Below are positions 1 through 12,400 of a stretch of DNA of 64,000 bases, in pieces (the stretch's first letter is position 1; each line of letters starts with the position of its first letter). A program made the position numbers and the translations under genes. The notes below the pieces were generated by a model. The model did not search any database. It worked only from the letters and a program-made list of their open reading frames with translations, and had not been told where the DNA came from. The DNA is from Mactromeris polynyma (lineage: Eukaryota; Mollusca; Bivalvia; Venerida; Mactridae): assembly GCA_032209605.1 (NCBI GenBank), contig JASFXZ010000028.1, positions 4,784,941-4,848,940 of the forward strand, written 5' to 3'.

Positions 1-130
1 CACAACTATTGAATACAGTGAACATTTGTGGCAAGTGATTTCAAAATCCTTTAAGTGGTTGAAAAGTTATGGAGCGGACACGATTTGTGACAGACAGACA
101 GACAGACGGACAGACAGACCGAGTAAAAAC
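1..130 (+). repeat. Dispersed-repeat tail with (GACA)n microsatellite
   Basis: The segment reads like the 3' tail of a dispersed mollusc repeat: a phrase about a phenylalanine-rich 'ggttgaaaagttatggagcg' stretch followed by GACA/GACG repeats (about 92-120). A related phrase occurs near 4430-4460. No coding potential is convincing. The family name is not known to me. Confidence 0.35.
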
Positions 131-1540
131 AGTAGTCTCCTCACATTGTATAGGGTACCTTGGTGTTGAAATAAGAAGTCAGACATGCATATGGTACTCA
201 TATATTTCATTTACAAACATTCCAAATAACTGCATTCAAACACATGGCAGAAATTGATCCAACATTTTATAGTTTCAAGTCATTAAGGATAGTTACTTAT
301 TCTGTGTACAATATGTGAAGCGAAGCATCTCCGCACGACAGCCATATTGCAGCAATTTTAGTAAACTCACTGAATGTTTTCAGAGAAATCTTTAACAGCA
401 CTTTTAATTGTTCAAAGAACAAAGACAGAGCTGGGCTGACTTTTGTAAGCTTTATACGATGAAACAGACCCTATGTTCACAAAGCATCAACTGATCTGGG
501 TCAACTTGATCCATAAAAATATTGGCCATTTTCATGAAGCAATTGAACACTTTTCCAGTACTTCTAATAAAGATACACAAAAATACCTAAACATCTTCTT
601 TTAAACATCATGAAAACATAGTAAAATTCACCATGATGTTGAGAAATTGATTTATTATACTTATGACTGAAACTGATCTAGATCTAATCAGGATCAATTT
701 TCCAAACTCGGTCATAACTTATTAATTTCCATCTTTTTCTTAAGTTTTGCAGGATGTTCTTATCTGTCACAGAATGTAAAAAGATTGAGCTGTGAATGAC
801 AATTTTTACAAGGTTTGAAAGATCCTAAATTTGATCTTGAATCTGATCCTGAAAACTGATTCTTTATGAACACGGAGCCAGTTTCTAAGGGAGGAATACA
901 GAGGCACTGGTATTATATACATAAACATATTCAACACTGAAATTAGAAATTTTATTGGAAATATCCTTCAAATGCTATTCATAATGAAAACGTGAGTGAA
1001 ATCTCAACTCAAATGTGGATTTTTCATCCAATTATGATAAGGTGGTCTGTGGCAGGCTTAGTACGTAGGAATACCAGATTTAAGTGAACGCATTGTTGAG
1101 TGAAAACTCAGATGATTTTAGTTTAAGTGAATACTCAATATGAGACAACTACACACAGCTTTAAGACCAAAAATCACTTCCATTCATTTACAATGTAGAC
1201 AATTAAAATTCTCTTGTTGATGAACAATCACACCTTTAAATGGTTTAAAAAGCAGTCAGACAGAAGCTTAAGTACTCAAGGTCACCATAAGTCACGGTCA
1301 CCATAAGTCAGTCAGTTTTAACATGTATTTCCATCACCATGTAAATGTTTATAGACCAAGTTTCTTCAATGTTGATTCTAAAGATGGTCACTGAAGCATC
1401 AAAGTCTGAAAAGAAAATCAACACCACTCGGCATGTTATTCATCTATTTCATTTTGTGAAAACTTCGCTATGGTATGCTCCAGGTTAGAATAGTGATTTT
1501 ACCATGATACATTACAGGGTACATCATTGAAACATTTCAG

Positions 1541-1767
1541 CTCCACTGTACAATGTCCAACCTCTTCTGTAAGTGACGGCATTTCAAGAAATGTGATGTC
1601 ACTATTTGCAAGCAGAAAACAATATTTACTCCATATGGTCACTTCATTTTCATATTGCCATATGGGGCTAATATTGCTGACTGTCAGTACATGGTGACAT
1701 CACATGTGACGTTTTCTGCAAATGACGTCACTAACAGAAGAGGTTGGAAATCATACAGCGGCGCTCA
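1541..1767. mobile_element. Palindromic MITE, about 227 bp
   Basis: The two ends are imperfect inverted repeats of about 40 bp. The left end contains CCAACCTCTTCTGTAAGTGA (from 1557) and the right end is its reverse complement, ending near 1747 and continuing outward with matches through a CGCCGCTGTA-like segment. A second, expanded relative lies at about 39165-39540 and shares the internal TTTACTCCATAYGGTCACTT phrase. There is no ORF, so this is a non-autonomous DNA element. I could not identify a target duplication. Confidence 0.6.
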
Positions 1768-2778
1768 CATACTTATATGTTGCGTCAACAGATTTTACCT
1801 TAAAGGTGCTGAACTCCAGATTGAAAACAAATCGTCGTTTTTGCAATTCCGCAAAATATGTGTAGTTGTATCATCATACACGTAAATAAAAGCTGTAGAT
1901 GGTGAATATTTGAATAATTTAAAGCAATTAGGCTAATTAAATCGCCGTCGTAATATCGAGCAATCGGAGTTTTCCAGTTTAAAAATACCGCGGAGTTCCC
2001 ATCCAGCATGCACCTCACGAGTCACATGATCAATTTGCAAAATAAACATACACAATGGCGTGATTCACTACTGACATCGAGGAGATAATTGTTCAGTGAT
2101 TATTTATTTTCGTTGCGTGCAAATAAATAGTAAGTGACTTATAGCTACCTTGTTTACTGCATTTATTCTTTTCTTTGCGCTGATGAATTGTTTGAATGAC
2201 AGAGACGTTCCGAATGTGCATGAGCTCAATGTTTACGGTTCTATTTTTAGATTTACAGGGTAGACTAACCCTAGTAAAATTGTCGATGGAAAAATACGAA
2301 AAGCTACGCTATGACAATGTTTCGCAAGTAATGATGAATGAAAGTAATAATGTTTTAGAGATTTACGTGCAACACTATCAAGATTTTGTAAATATTTGAC
2401 AATTTTCTTTTTTTTGCTCGCTCGTCAATCTGGAGTTCAGCACCTTTAAATGTTATGAAAATAAAAGAATATAACATTGTTGAAGTAATTTATGATGAAA
2501 GATGCTAATCTTGGTGACATAAATGTTTCATATACATTGTCTGATATTGTCAAAGGAAAGTGTTCTTAAATAGTTAGGGCCAATATCAGGACAATGTAGG
2601 TTATTTGGTTACAGATATTTACAAGTGTGCTGTTTTCTAACAGATAAATGATATTTATGAGTTTTTAACATGAAGCGACAAATGTAAAATATACCAACAT
2701 AGCAAAATAATGTAACTGATAGTTTATTGTTGAATGAAATGAATGACTTGTTGCTGACAATCCAAGACTTTGGCAATA

Positions 2779-3056
2779 CACAGTTCTCACATCTACAATA
2801 TTTACCTCCCTTGTTCTGAATTGTCTGCCATTTGGATAGGCAAATTTCCTTAAAGTTATGGGGAATTATAATGCTCATGTGGGCATTTGGCTCAGTAAGT
2901 TGAAGAAAGAGTGGTTGTCACATGCACATTCTCTTGGTATTTTCTCAATTACCACATATTTGGAAATTACTTCTATGAGGGCTTATCAGTTTTGCATAAC
3001 AAAATGGCCGACAGTTAAGAACAAGGGAGGTAAATATTGTAGATTTGGGAACTATG
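2779..3056. mobile_element. MITE family A, copy 1 (TA target site)
   Basis: The element has terminal inverted repeats built around AATATTTACCTCCCTTGTTC at 2797-2816 and its reverse complement near 3020-3045, flanked by TA on both sides. The same element occurs in DRG1 intron 3 at 9742-10065. It has no coding capacity. A TA target duplication suggests mobilisation by a Tc1/mariner-like or similar transposase, but no transposase source is visible here. Confidence 0.65.
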
Positions 3057-3214
3057 TATACCAAACATCTGGGAAATTCGGACAAAGCTCAGGAAGGTAT
3101 TTGGTGTTCTCAGAGAGTACACTGCAAGACTTGGTATTTTAATAGAAACACAGCATGGATGGTTTCAGCTATCAATGTTTCTTCATCAACCTGGATTCCC
3201 AAGTAAGACGTTGT

Positions 3215-3461
3215 GTAACCAGTGCAGTGGTTAGTGCGCTGGACTTGTAACCCGGCGATCCGGGTTCGATTCCCGGCAGGTCATACCCTTCCATGAAAAT
3301 TTGATAAAAATGTTGATTTTCCTCCTGATGTGGAGAAGTTGCCAGCTCCTTGTGGAAGGGTAAGTTAGTACTGGTTAGATTTCAATCCAGGAAAAACTGG
3401 TTAGGTGAACCGGCCGCCGTATATAACTGAAATATCGTTCAGAATCGGCGTTAAACCGTAC
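3215..3461 (+). mobile_element. tRNA-derived SINE touching the DRG1 stop codon
   Basis: The tRNA-like head (A box near 3227-3245, B box GGTTCGATTCC at 3263-3273) is followed by a body found again at 39728-39998, ending in a GGCGTTAAACC tail. The element is antisense to DRG1 and its last base (3461) adjoins the DRG1 stop codon (3462-3464 on the plus strand), so it would form the start of the 3' UTR. No clear target duplication is visible. It is not a functional tRNA gene, since the acceptor stem does not close. Confidence 0.75.
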
Positions 3462-6400
3462 TTACTTTTTCACTATTTGAACAACATCTTCATCACTTAG
3501 CAGATGTTCCTTGCCAACTTTCTGTGGCTGATGTTTTACTGAAGATCCCCAAACAAGTGCGCTGTAAGACAGACAGACAGACATATCAACTTCCACTTAT
3601 CTCCCTTACCAATACATTCATCAGTTTTCAACAAATGTCACATGATGGTTATTTGAATACAACAAATGTTACACCACAAAAACAAGGGTCCTGTTTCATT
3701 AACATTCTTATCTTAAATCTTTTCTTATTTAAATTTTCGATTAAAGAAGATTTTTAAGAACTTCCTAAACCGTTGCAGAAAGCATTTCTTAAATTCTTTT
3801 TCTTATAATTTTCATGTACCCGTCGTCTGTTCACATTATAGATAAAAAGGGCCGCCTTATTTACACAAGAACGCTCCCGTTAAGAAAGACTACTTCATCT
3901 TAAAGTTACGCAAAAAAATAAGAAATTCTTCAGAAAGAAAAGTTTACTGAAACGCTTTTCTTAGCAAAGAATATCTTAAGAACTTTCTTAAGCCAAGAAG
4001 GTTAATGAAACGGCACCCTGGTCTTAAATTTGTTGCACTAGCATTTTTTCCCCATTTAACCAACTACATTAACCTTAATTCTCTGTAAAATAACCAGAAT
4101 AAATATCAACATGTAAAATATAAAATCAAAAGTTAAAACATGAAGTAACAGAATATTGATACAATGGGAGACCACTGCACATGAGACTGATTCATCATAA
4201 AGTACTTAATAATCTCATTCTGTGAAGTTTTATAAAAAACCTAAAAAAATGTTAAAGTAGTTAGCTCCACAAGTTTTTGATATCAAAACAAATATGTCAC
4301 GCACCACAACACACCATGTAGAAAATTTGAGAAAAGTTTCAGTATGATATTTTTCCATCATTAACTGCATCTAAAATCTTGCAACCATAGAGCACTGACA
4401 ATATGCACAACAATTTTTGTGTGAACTTTCATTGAAATCCTCCGAGTGGTTCAGGAGAATAATAGATAGGATTAGACATAACACGAGAACGCACATGATT
4501 CCTATATAACCCACACTTCTTTTTTGTGAAGCCTGGGTACATATCTGCCTGATTAAACCTTCCTAGTCACATATTTATACACAGTATACTATCACCAAAT
4601 CATCAATCTGTGAGCCACTTACTATTTGAACTCTTTCAGTATACTTCTATGTACTTTGTTGCAAAAATCTTCCACTGTACTTTTCCCATCTTTCAACACA
4701 ATAGGCGCTGTATAATCTGGTAGCTGACCTTTTGGCTTTGTATAACTACAATAAATGTTTCAGTCAATATCAAAATGTTTCTAACTACGATCACCTATAA
4801 TACAATGCAGGATGTCATCAATAAGTGACAGATGTCCATAAAATAAGGTACTCTAACCTTTGACCTTGACAGTACAGGTCTGATCCTTATACCTGACATA
4901 CCAATCATCCAATGTCATCATGTTTCACATTATACAAAGTTTCATAGGAATCCTTCTAATTGTTTAAGAAGAGACCATATCAATGGAAGAACAGACAAGA
5001 TAACCAGGGTAATTCTATGTCAGATTTTCAATGAGATAATTGCTCCCATTTGTCCAAAACTGGTGAGAGAATTTCAATTACAGCGAGATTTTTAATGAGA
5101 AATGGATAACGCAATAATGAACCAATGCTGAATACTAATTTTATTCATACCGACTAGAATGAAACACTTGTGTATTGATATAAAGTGATGCTACATTATT
5201 ATTTAAACTGATTATGTGGATTTCTAGAGCCCGGAGGAACCCTGTTTATTAGGGAATTATTTTGGTACATCTCTGAGGCAAACATATTTAGTACGGGGTT
5301 ATAAACAAAACACGTACAATTGGATCAATAACTGATCCATGAATGCACTTTGATCAGCTTTGGTAATCGATTATGAAACACTTATTAGATTTAGAAGAGC
5401 ACACTGTACTTACATTCTACAGAGTCTTAGGTAATCCCACATCATTTCCAATAAATCATCAAAGTTCCACTTGTGATGTGCTGATATAGGTACACAGTGA
5501 GGGATTTTGTAAATAATGTCCAACTCCTTAAAATGAAATACATACAAATACTAAAACAGCAAGTAACATAGACTTCCCTTAACCCTCTCTATAAACGTAA
5601 ATACAAACAACATATGTATAAATACAACTTGTATCTGGAAACAACCGGCTGAATAAATGCATGATCAATATTTATACGTACATTAATTAAGATCATCTTG
5701 TGACATTAACACTCACCCAGAGACAATCATATATAAGGTTAAAATTTAAAAAATTGCCATACGGGACGCCAATACCCAGTCCCATAACGAAACCATTTTG
5801 CACACTTCCACCAAAGAAATTGAATAAAAATTCTAGGAAGACGCCCAAGTTGACTAATAACAATGCACTTACAAGGTATGTCACTAGAAAAAGATGAATG
5901 CTCCAGTAGTAAATACACATGCCTGTGACTTTGACCTTCGAGGTACAAATCTGACTAATGTACATGTGACCTTGACCTTAGAGGTACAAACCTGACTATT
6001 GTACATGTGACCTTGACCTTAGAGGTACAAACCTGACGCATGCACATGAAATAACACTAGCTCCTCATGCCTAACATTTGTGAAGTTTCATAAGAATCCC
6101 TTGAATACTTCATAAGGTGAAACCAATTAACATACAATACAGATGGCCATGGCACTTACTGTATGCAACTTATGGCAGTTTAACACTTTAATTGACTTGC
6201 CGAGGCAGTATAGTGAGTAGGGCACTGGACTACCAACCTAGAGGCCACGCCTTCGAACCATTGTGAGGTGTATGGTCTCCATGACAATTTGACAGAAGAT
6301 AATACACAGGGGTTCCACTAGGTGCAGAATTTCAAGGGTTATTTTGAAAATTTCTTACAAACTTTTCCATTTTATAGCCAAATTACCTATAATTTAGAAA

Positions 6401-9400
6401 AAAAATTGACCCTACAGCCAGAATCTTGAGGGTCAAAATGTGGCTTTATGGAATTTCCAGGGGTCTAAGGGTCAATTTAAGGGTCAAATGGAACCCCTGA
6501 AACATTGGGTAACTCAGGAACCGTGGTTTGATCAACTGAGAACCAACAAACTGTTGAAAAAGCTTCAAACTCCAAGAGAGAGAATATAACAGGGAACATC
6601 ACATACATAACAGTGCCTCCCCACACAGACCCCCAGGAAAACATCAATCCATAAAACACAGGGCACTTGAGGAGGATTTAGGTACATATGTTAGGGAACA
6701 GAGGAATGGCCTGGCAGACCATAAGGAATAACTAGGAGAATCAAAGAGGACAAACAGTGAAGGGGGGAAAGAAATACATGGAAAATATCACAGGACAAGT
6801 CAATACAGCTGGCAACAATAGGCCGAAACTGGGCAGAAAATAACCTGAACACTATATAAAGTGAAAGAATTGCACAGGGGAAAGGGAAATATAACATACA
6901 TTCAAAACACAAAAAAAAATAATAACCATACAGCGAATAACAGCCTTGGAACTGTCAGTAAAAAACCTGGGGGTTTAAATCGATTTAACAGCTAGCTAAC
7001 CCCACACTTAATCGCTATAATTAGTCAATTTTTGTATATATGTTGGAAATCAATGACTATATTAAGGTCATTGATTTCAAACATATATACATAAATTGAA
7101 TAAGTACGCAGTAACTAATCATTAAAACACAACAAAGTAATGAGATATCAGGTTATATTAGCTATATATGATGTATGATTTCTTACCTCGATTGATATCT
7201 GATCAATCTTGTTGAGAATATATATAGCCGGTACGTAGATACGATTGCCTTCCACAACATCAATAAGATCTTCAGTGGTGTAGTCACCGCGTAGTGTAAT
7301 GTCAGCATTATGTATTTTGTATTCCGCAAGAATTGTTTTCACTAAATCTTGATCTAGTTCTGACTGAGCAACCTGTACACAATACATTTATAGAGGTTAT
7401 CCAACTGAACTTTACATGTCTTCTGGTCAAAACAGATAACCCGCCACATTGTATTTTAAGAATATACACTACATTGGAAATGATAAACACAGATTTGCTT
7501 TAGCCAGATTTGGATGTTCAGCACATCGTTTAAATACAGAAGGGCAAGGGCGTTACAGAAATGTGCCCAGAAACTTCTGAGAGTCTGTAAATGTTCTATG
7601 AATGCCGTAAAAACTGAATGTCATTTTCATTTTGTCCATGATATAGAGATCTGAGAAAACAATATTTTTATTATTATTACTGTCAGTGGCCTACTATCCA
7701 TAAACTTAAACAGCTTTATGGAGCTCAAATACTGTTAATTTTAAGAAAACTTGCATCTTTTACTATATAAACTGAAGCCTCGTATCTTAAGCTAAACAAT
7801 TTAGCGTTAATTGAAAGATCAAGCCTGAAAAGTCATTTTATATTCAAATTCACAGATGTGTAAAATAAAATTACCGTTGCTGTAAGATTCAAACCACCTT
7901 TGTCCTTCCTCTTATAATTTATATTTGGTGGGTCTCGATTCAGTCTTATACCGAACCCTTCAAGTTCATACTCGATGAGACGTTTATGTTGCAAGGGTTT
8001 AAGGACATCCAGCACAATAAATATGATGTTACATGTTCTAGCCACTGAAATATAAGACACATTATGTTTTAACATAATTTATAAATAAACGGTTTCTGAT
8101 TGGTCCAGGGAGTTTGTAATGAGCAATATTCACCAATTTTCACCGATATTTACTGGTTTATTAATAGCAACAGGGGAATCCCAATAAGCTTTCCTTGTTT
8201 GGCAGGTGGTTTTTTAGAAAAGTTACGGTAATTGCAGAGTGCGTTCTGTATGACCATGGTAAGTAAGCCGGTGATCCACAGAGATCATTTCACGTCAGCA
8301 CCAATCGGCAGGTATATACAATGGATAAACTTTGGGACATTCATTTTATTAAGTTAAGTACACGGCTGATTGGTTTAAATATCCTGTTCAATTTTGCAGG
8401 TAGAAAATTTATATAATAAAACAATTAAGGACTTTTGAGCAGTTGTACATGATGTTGATACCAATAATAATATTTTCAGTGCACATAACATCATGTACAG
8501 CGATAATTGTAAAATATGCTTCAGCCAATGAAATATAAGGATATGTAATAAGGCCAACAAATACAATAGTTTCTGGTTACACACTGACAAACATATTGGC
8601 TGGTAAGTGTAGGGATTTGTTATTTTCTAAGTCAAGTATTAATTGAAATCAGTAATAATTTAATGCAGCAGTTCTTAAATCCTTGATTATATTGACGTTA
8701 TGCTAGGGTAATGTTTGAATCATTTCACTACCTAATTATGATACACTATTCATGGTAATAGAGTAGTCATAAAGTGACCATAGTTGTATAAAGTGGGTAT
8801 CATAATGGATCACATGGTTAATGGAAAAACATTTATATATATGATCCAAAATATGCTGTGATACATCTCTAAAAGCACTTTCTCTTTACTTGTAGTTAGT
8901 GCATTATTCTGGCAACAGAAAGATTTGGCTTTGAAAACTTATAAGTTAACATTTCATGTCCTTGCTACATCTTCATTTTTAAAATGCTTTTCCATTCCAA
9001 ATCTGGTTAGTTTTGCATTTTTTCATCTTCCTATCAATGAAACAAATACATTTTATGATAATGTGTAACTACCAATGTTGTACAGAGGTATTGAAGGAAC
9101 TTAAAAACTTGACCACCAAGGTTTTCAAGATGTAACCAAAATTCCTGGGCAACATATGCATTCAAAACTTACCAGCAATGACTTGTTTTCCTCGACCTTT
9201 ACCATCCTTGGCACCTTCAATAATACCTGGCAAATCTAGTAACTACAATAGATCAATTATAGCCAGATAAAATGCATGCATCTAATGTGTGAATTGTTAT
9301 AACTGAATAAACGCAGGGCTGTCTTTCTACTTTTGGGCAATGGGGTCGGGGCCTTGAGAAAGGGGGGATTTTACATTGTTTTTTACTAAAAAGGGGATTT

Positions 9401-12400
9401 TCAAGCTCAAAGAATCAATACCAAAACACGTTTTAATGTAAATTTCACATTTCTATAATAGCAACTACAGATTCCAAAATGTATCTAAAAGTCAAGAGCT
9501 CTATTTCTCATGTTTAAGAGTGTTTTCGATCGGACAAAGTAAAAAATGTTTGTGGTTCTGGAGGGAATTTTGACCCAAATTTGGGGAAAAGTATAATTAT
9601 ATTCTTTTGCCTGGGTAATGAGGCCTATTTTCAGCCCAAAAAATCGTCAAAAGACAGCCCTGAAACATAATGTAAAACAGGAATAAACAAAACACAACAA
9701 TGTTATCAAGGCCTTCAGAGAGAGAATAGGCAAATGTAGTATAGATAGTTCCCACATCAACGATATTTACCTCCCTTGTTCTGAATAGTCAGCCATTTTG
9801 ATAGGCAAAACTGATAAGCACTTATGAGTGTAATTCCCAAATATGTGAAAATTGGAAAATACCAAGAGAATTTGCATGTGACAACTACTTTTTCTTCAAC
9901 TTTCTGAGCCCACTGCCCACACGAGTATAATGAATAAGTTTTATATCTGATTAGTTTATCATCATTTACATTATATTCCTTATAAACTTTAAGGAAATTT
10001 GCCTCTCAAAATGTCCGACTGTGTTGAACAAGGGAGGTAAATATTGTAAATGTGGGAATTATCTATACAAAAGTACACCCCATCATAGTCTCTATGGGGG
10101 AAGTGGCAAGTACGATATTGAACAAGCAGTTGCAAGCAATTCAAACTGGTCGTTTATAAAACAATGAAGGTTTGACAACTGTAGATAAAAGCGTTCTCCA
10201 TTTATTGGTCAGAAACCATGGCCCTTTTAGAGGGAGTAATAGCATCCGAAAGGACAATAGGGGGATATAATTAACATGACAAAAAATACATTAATTATTT
10301 CCAAACACTGTATTCATATGGTTTCGGGGTTCAAACATGTGATGACCGAGGATTTCAATGAAATAATGTGACTTTATGGTCATTATTCTGTTTTTGGACA
10401 GAACATATCAGCAGTGCTTTAAGAAAGAATGAAACACAGGACCGGTCATACATACACACTCGTCATAGAGAGGCTGGGCGGAAATTCCACCCAAAATAAC
10501 CCTGAAAACAATTGACAGACAAGCAATAGTTGACTTCACCTGAACTTTAGCTCCTTTATATCTGATGACACCTGGTACAGTAGTCAAAGTGGTGAACTCA
10601 TAGGCAGCAACCTCAGAATACACGCCAGCTAGATTACTCAGCAATGTAGATTTACCAACAGAAGGAAATCCTGAAATATATCAGAAACATACAATGATAC
10701 CATAGTGTTAAAACCACAAGTGAATCTTGTTGACTAGAACCCAGTTATCTCGACAGATTTTCTAGAGCTTGACAACAACTTTAATGACTTCTACAATACT
10801 CAATAGTAGCCACTATCTAACATAATATTTTATGTTTATAAAAGGATGCTTGTAGTGGTTCATAAGAGTATATCTGTTTAATGTTGGGTATAAAACATTT
10901 TAAAAATTAAATTTCGTTTGAAATAATGAAAATTCCCTATTTGATTGGGCCTCTTGCCCCAGTCCCTGAGACTAAAGTTGTTAACAAATGGTTTGACAAA
11001 GCACCTTCACTTGCCTCTGGCAGAATTGCAAGTTTATAATCACCTTTTAATGGTTTATCATCCTAATGACATTAAGACATTCCTATTTGTATCATACTCT
11101 GAATCTTTTATTTTTTCACATCTTAACTACCAAGCAGTAGACAATATTTTTTATATTACATACAACATATACATGTACATTAAAACTAAAGGTAAATTTG
11201 GCAATTTTATAGTATTGATCTGTGTTTTATGCACCAGTCAATTGTAACCACGGCCCCCGCAGGTCCGGGGGTAAACCGGTGATAGCGGGGGAAATGGGCC
11301 GTGTTTTTACCTTCCAGGTGGCCCCGCAGTGCGGAGTGAATGCGGTGGTTTTGTTTTCGCAGGGAATGCGCAGTGGCTTTGGTGTGCGGGGGCATCTGGC
11401 TGGGAGAATGCCAAATTTCAAAATCAGCTGAAAATTTGGCAAAGGGGTCCAGGGGGGCGCTGAAGATCCTGGCTTTTGGCTTAAATTATCTCAAAAACGG
11501 ACTGCAAGCGTCAAATCCGCGGAAAGTTCTCATGCCAGCGATTTTTATGTCCCAGTTATTTGAACGTCATAGTGTTACCCATAACCCGATTTCAGTTACA
11601 ATCTTATCAATTTTTGGATGAGCCATTGCCCTTTTTTACTTAAAAAGACCTTAGCGAGGTCATAGATCTGTCTCCTACATACACATCTAGAATTCAATAT
11701 TTTACAATTACACTTACCAACAAACCCTATTCTAGCATCTCCAGTTTTAGCAACATCAAAGCCTTCTCCTGCACCACCTCCACCTCCTTTTGGTTCAATT
11801 AATTCACGCTTCAGTTTAGCTAATCGAGCTTTCAACAGTCCAAGATGACCCATTGTGGCTTTGTTCTTCTGTGTACGAGCCATCTGAAAGAAATCACAAC
11901 ACATTGATAGGTAAACAAGAGGGCCATCATGAGTACACTGCCATCTGTCTGAAATGCACAGAGTGCTGCAAGGTTTTTGTGAAAACAAAATTTGATTGGA
12001 ACCATATTGCAAAATTGCTCAATTAACAATCTGTTGGCAATTTGGGATAATAATATGTCAATATAATGGTTCTTAAAACCATATTTGGGTATATTTGTGC
12101 AAGTCGTGCTGCCGAATTTTCATAATTTGCAGCTGCGCTTATCATGCTTTAATATTAGGAAGTGACTACAGGTACGGGTCCGTACCTCTAGAATTTGATT
12201 CTAGGGGTACGGGAGTCCCGTACTCGTAGATATCATACCAAGGATAGGCTACAGGTACGGGAGTTTATAAATATAACACATACTCAGATCAAATAAGTGA
12301 AATATATTAAAACAAATATCAGTATATACGCTATATAAATGTTATTGTTTGTTTGTCGACGAAACCGCCATTTTGGTTGATACTAAAACAAGTGCTGTGT

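Noticed and set aside
3225..3290. tRNA gene, also at 39735-39800
   Set aside because: A and B boxes are present, but the acceptor and D arms do not close properly and a conserved SINE body follows in both places; one copy has a target duplication.
11207..11621. Overlapping ORFs of 62-100 codons in the GC-rich patch
   Set aside because: GC-rich sequence has few stops by chance; the four ORFs lie on both strands, overlap each other and match nothing I recognise.
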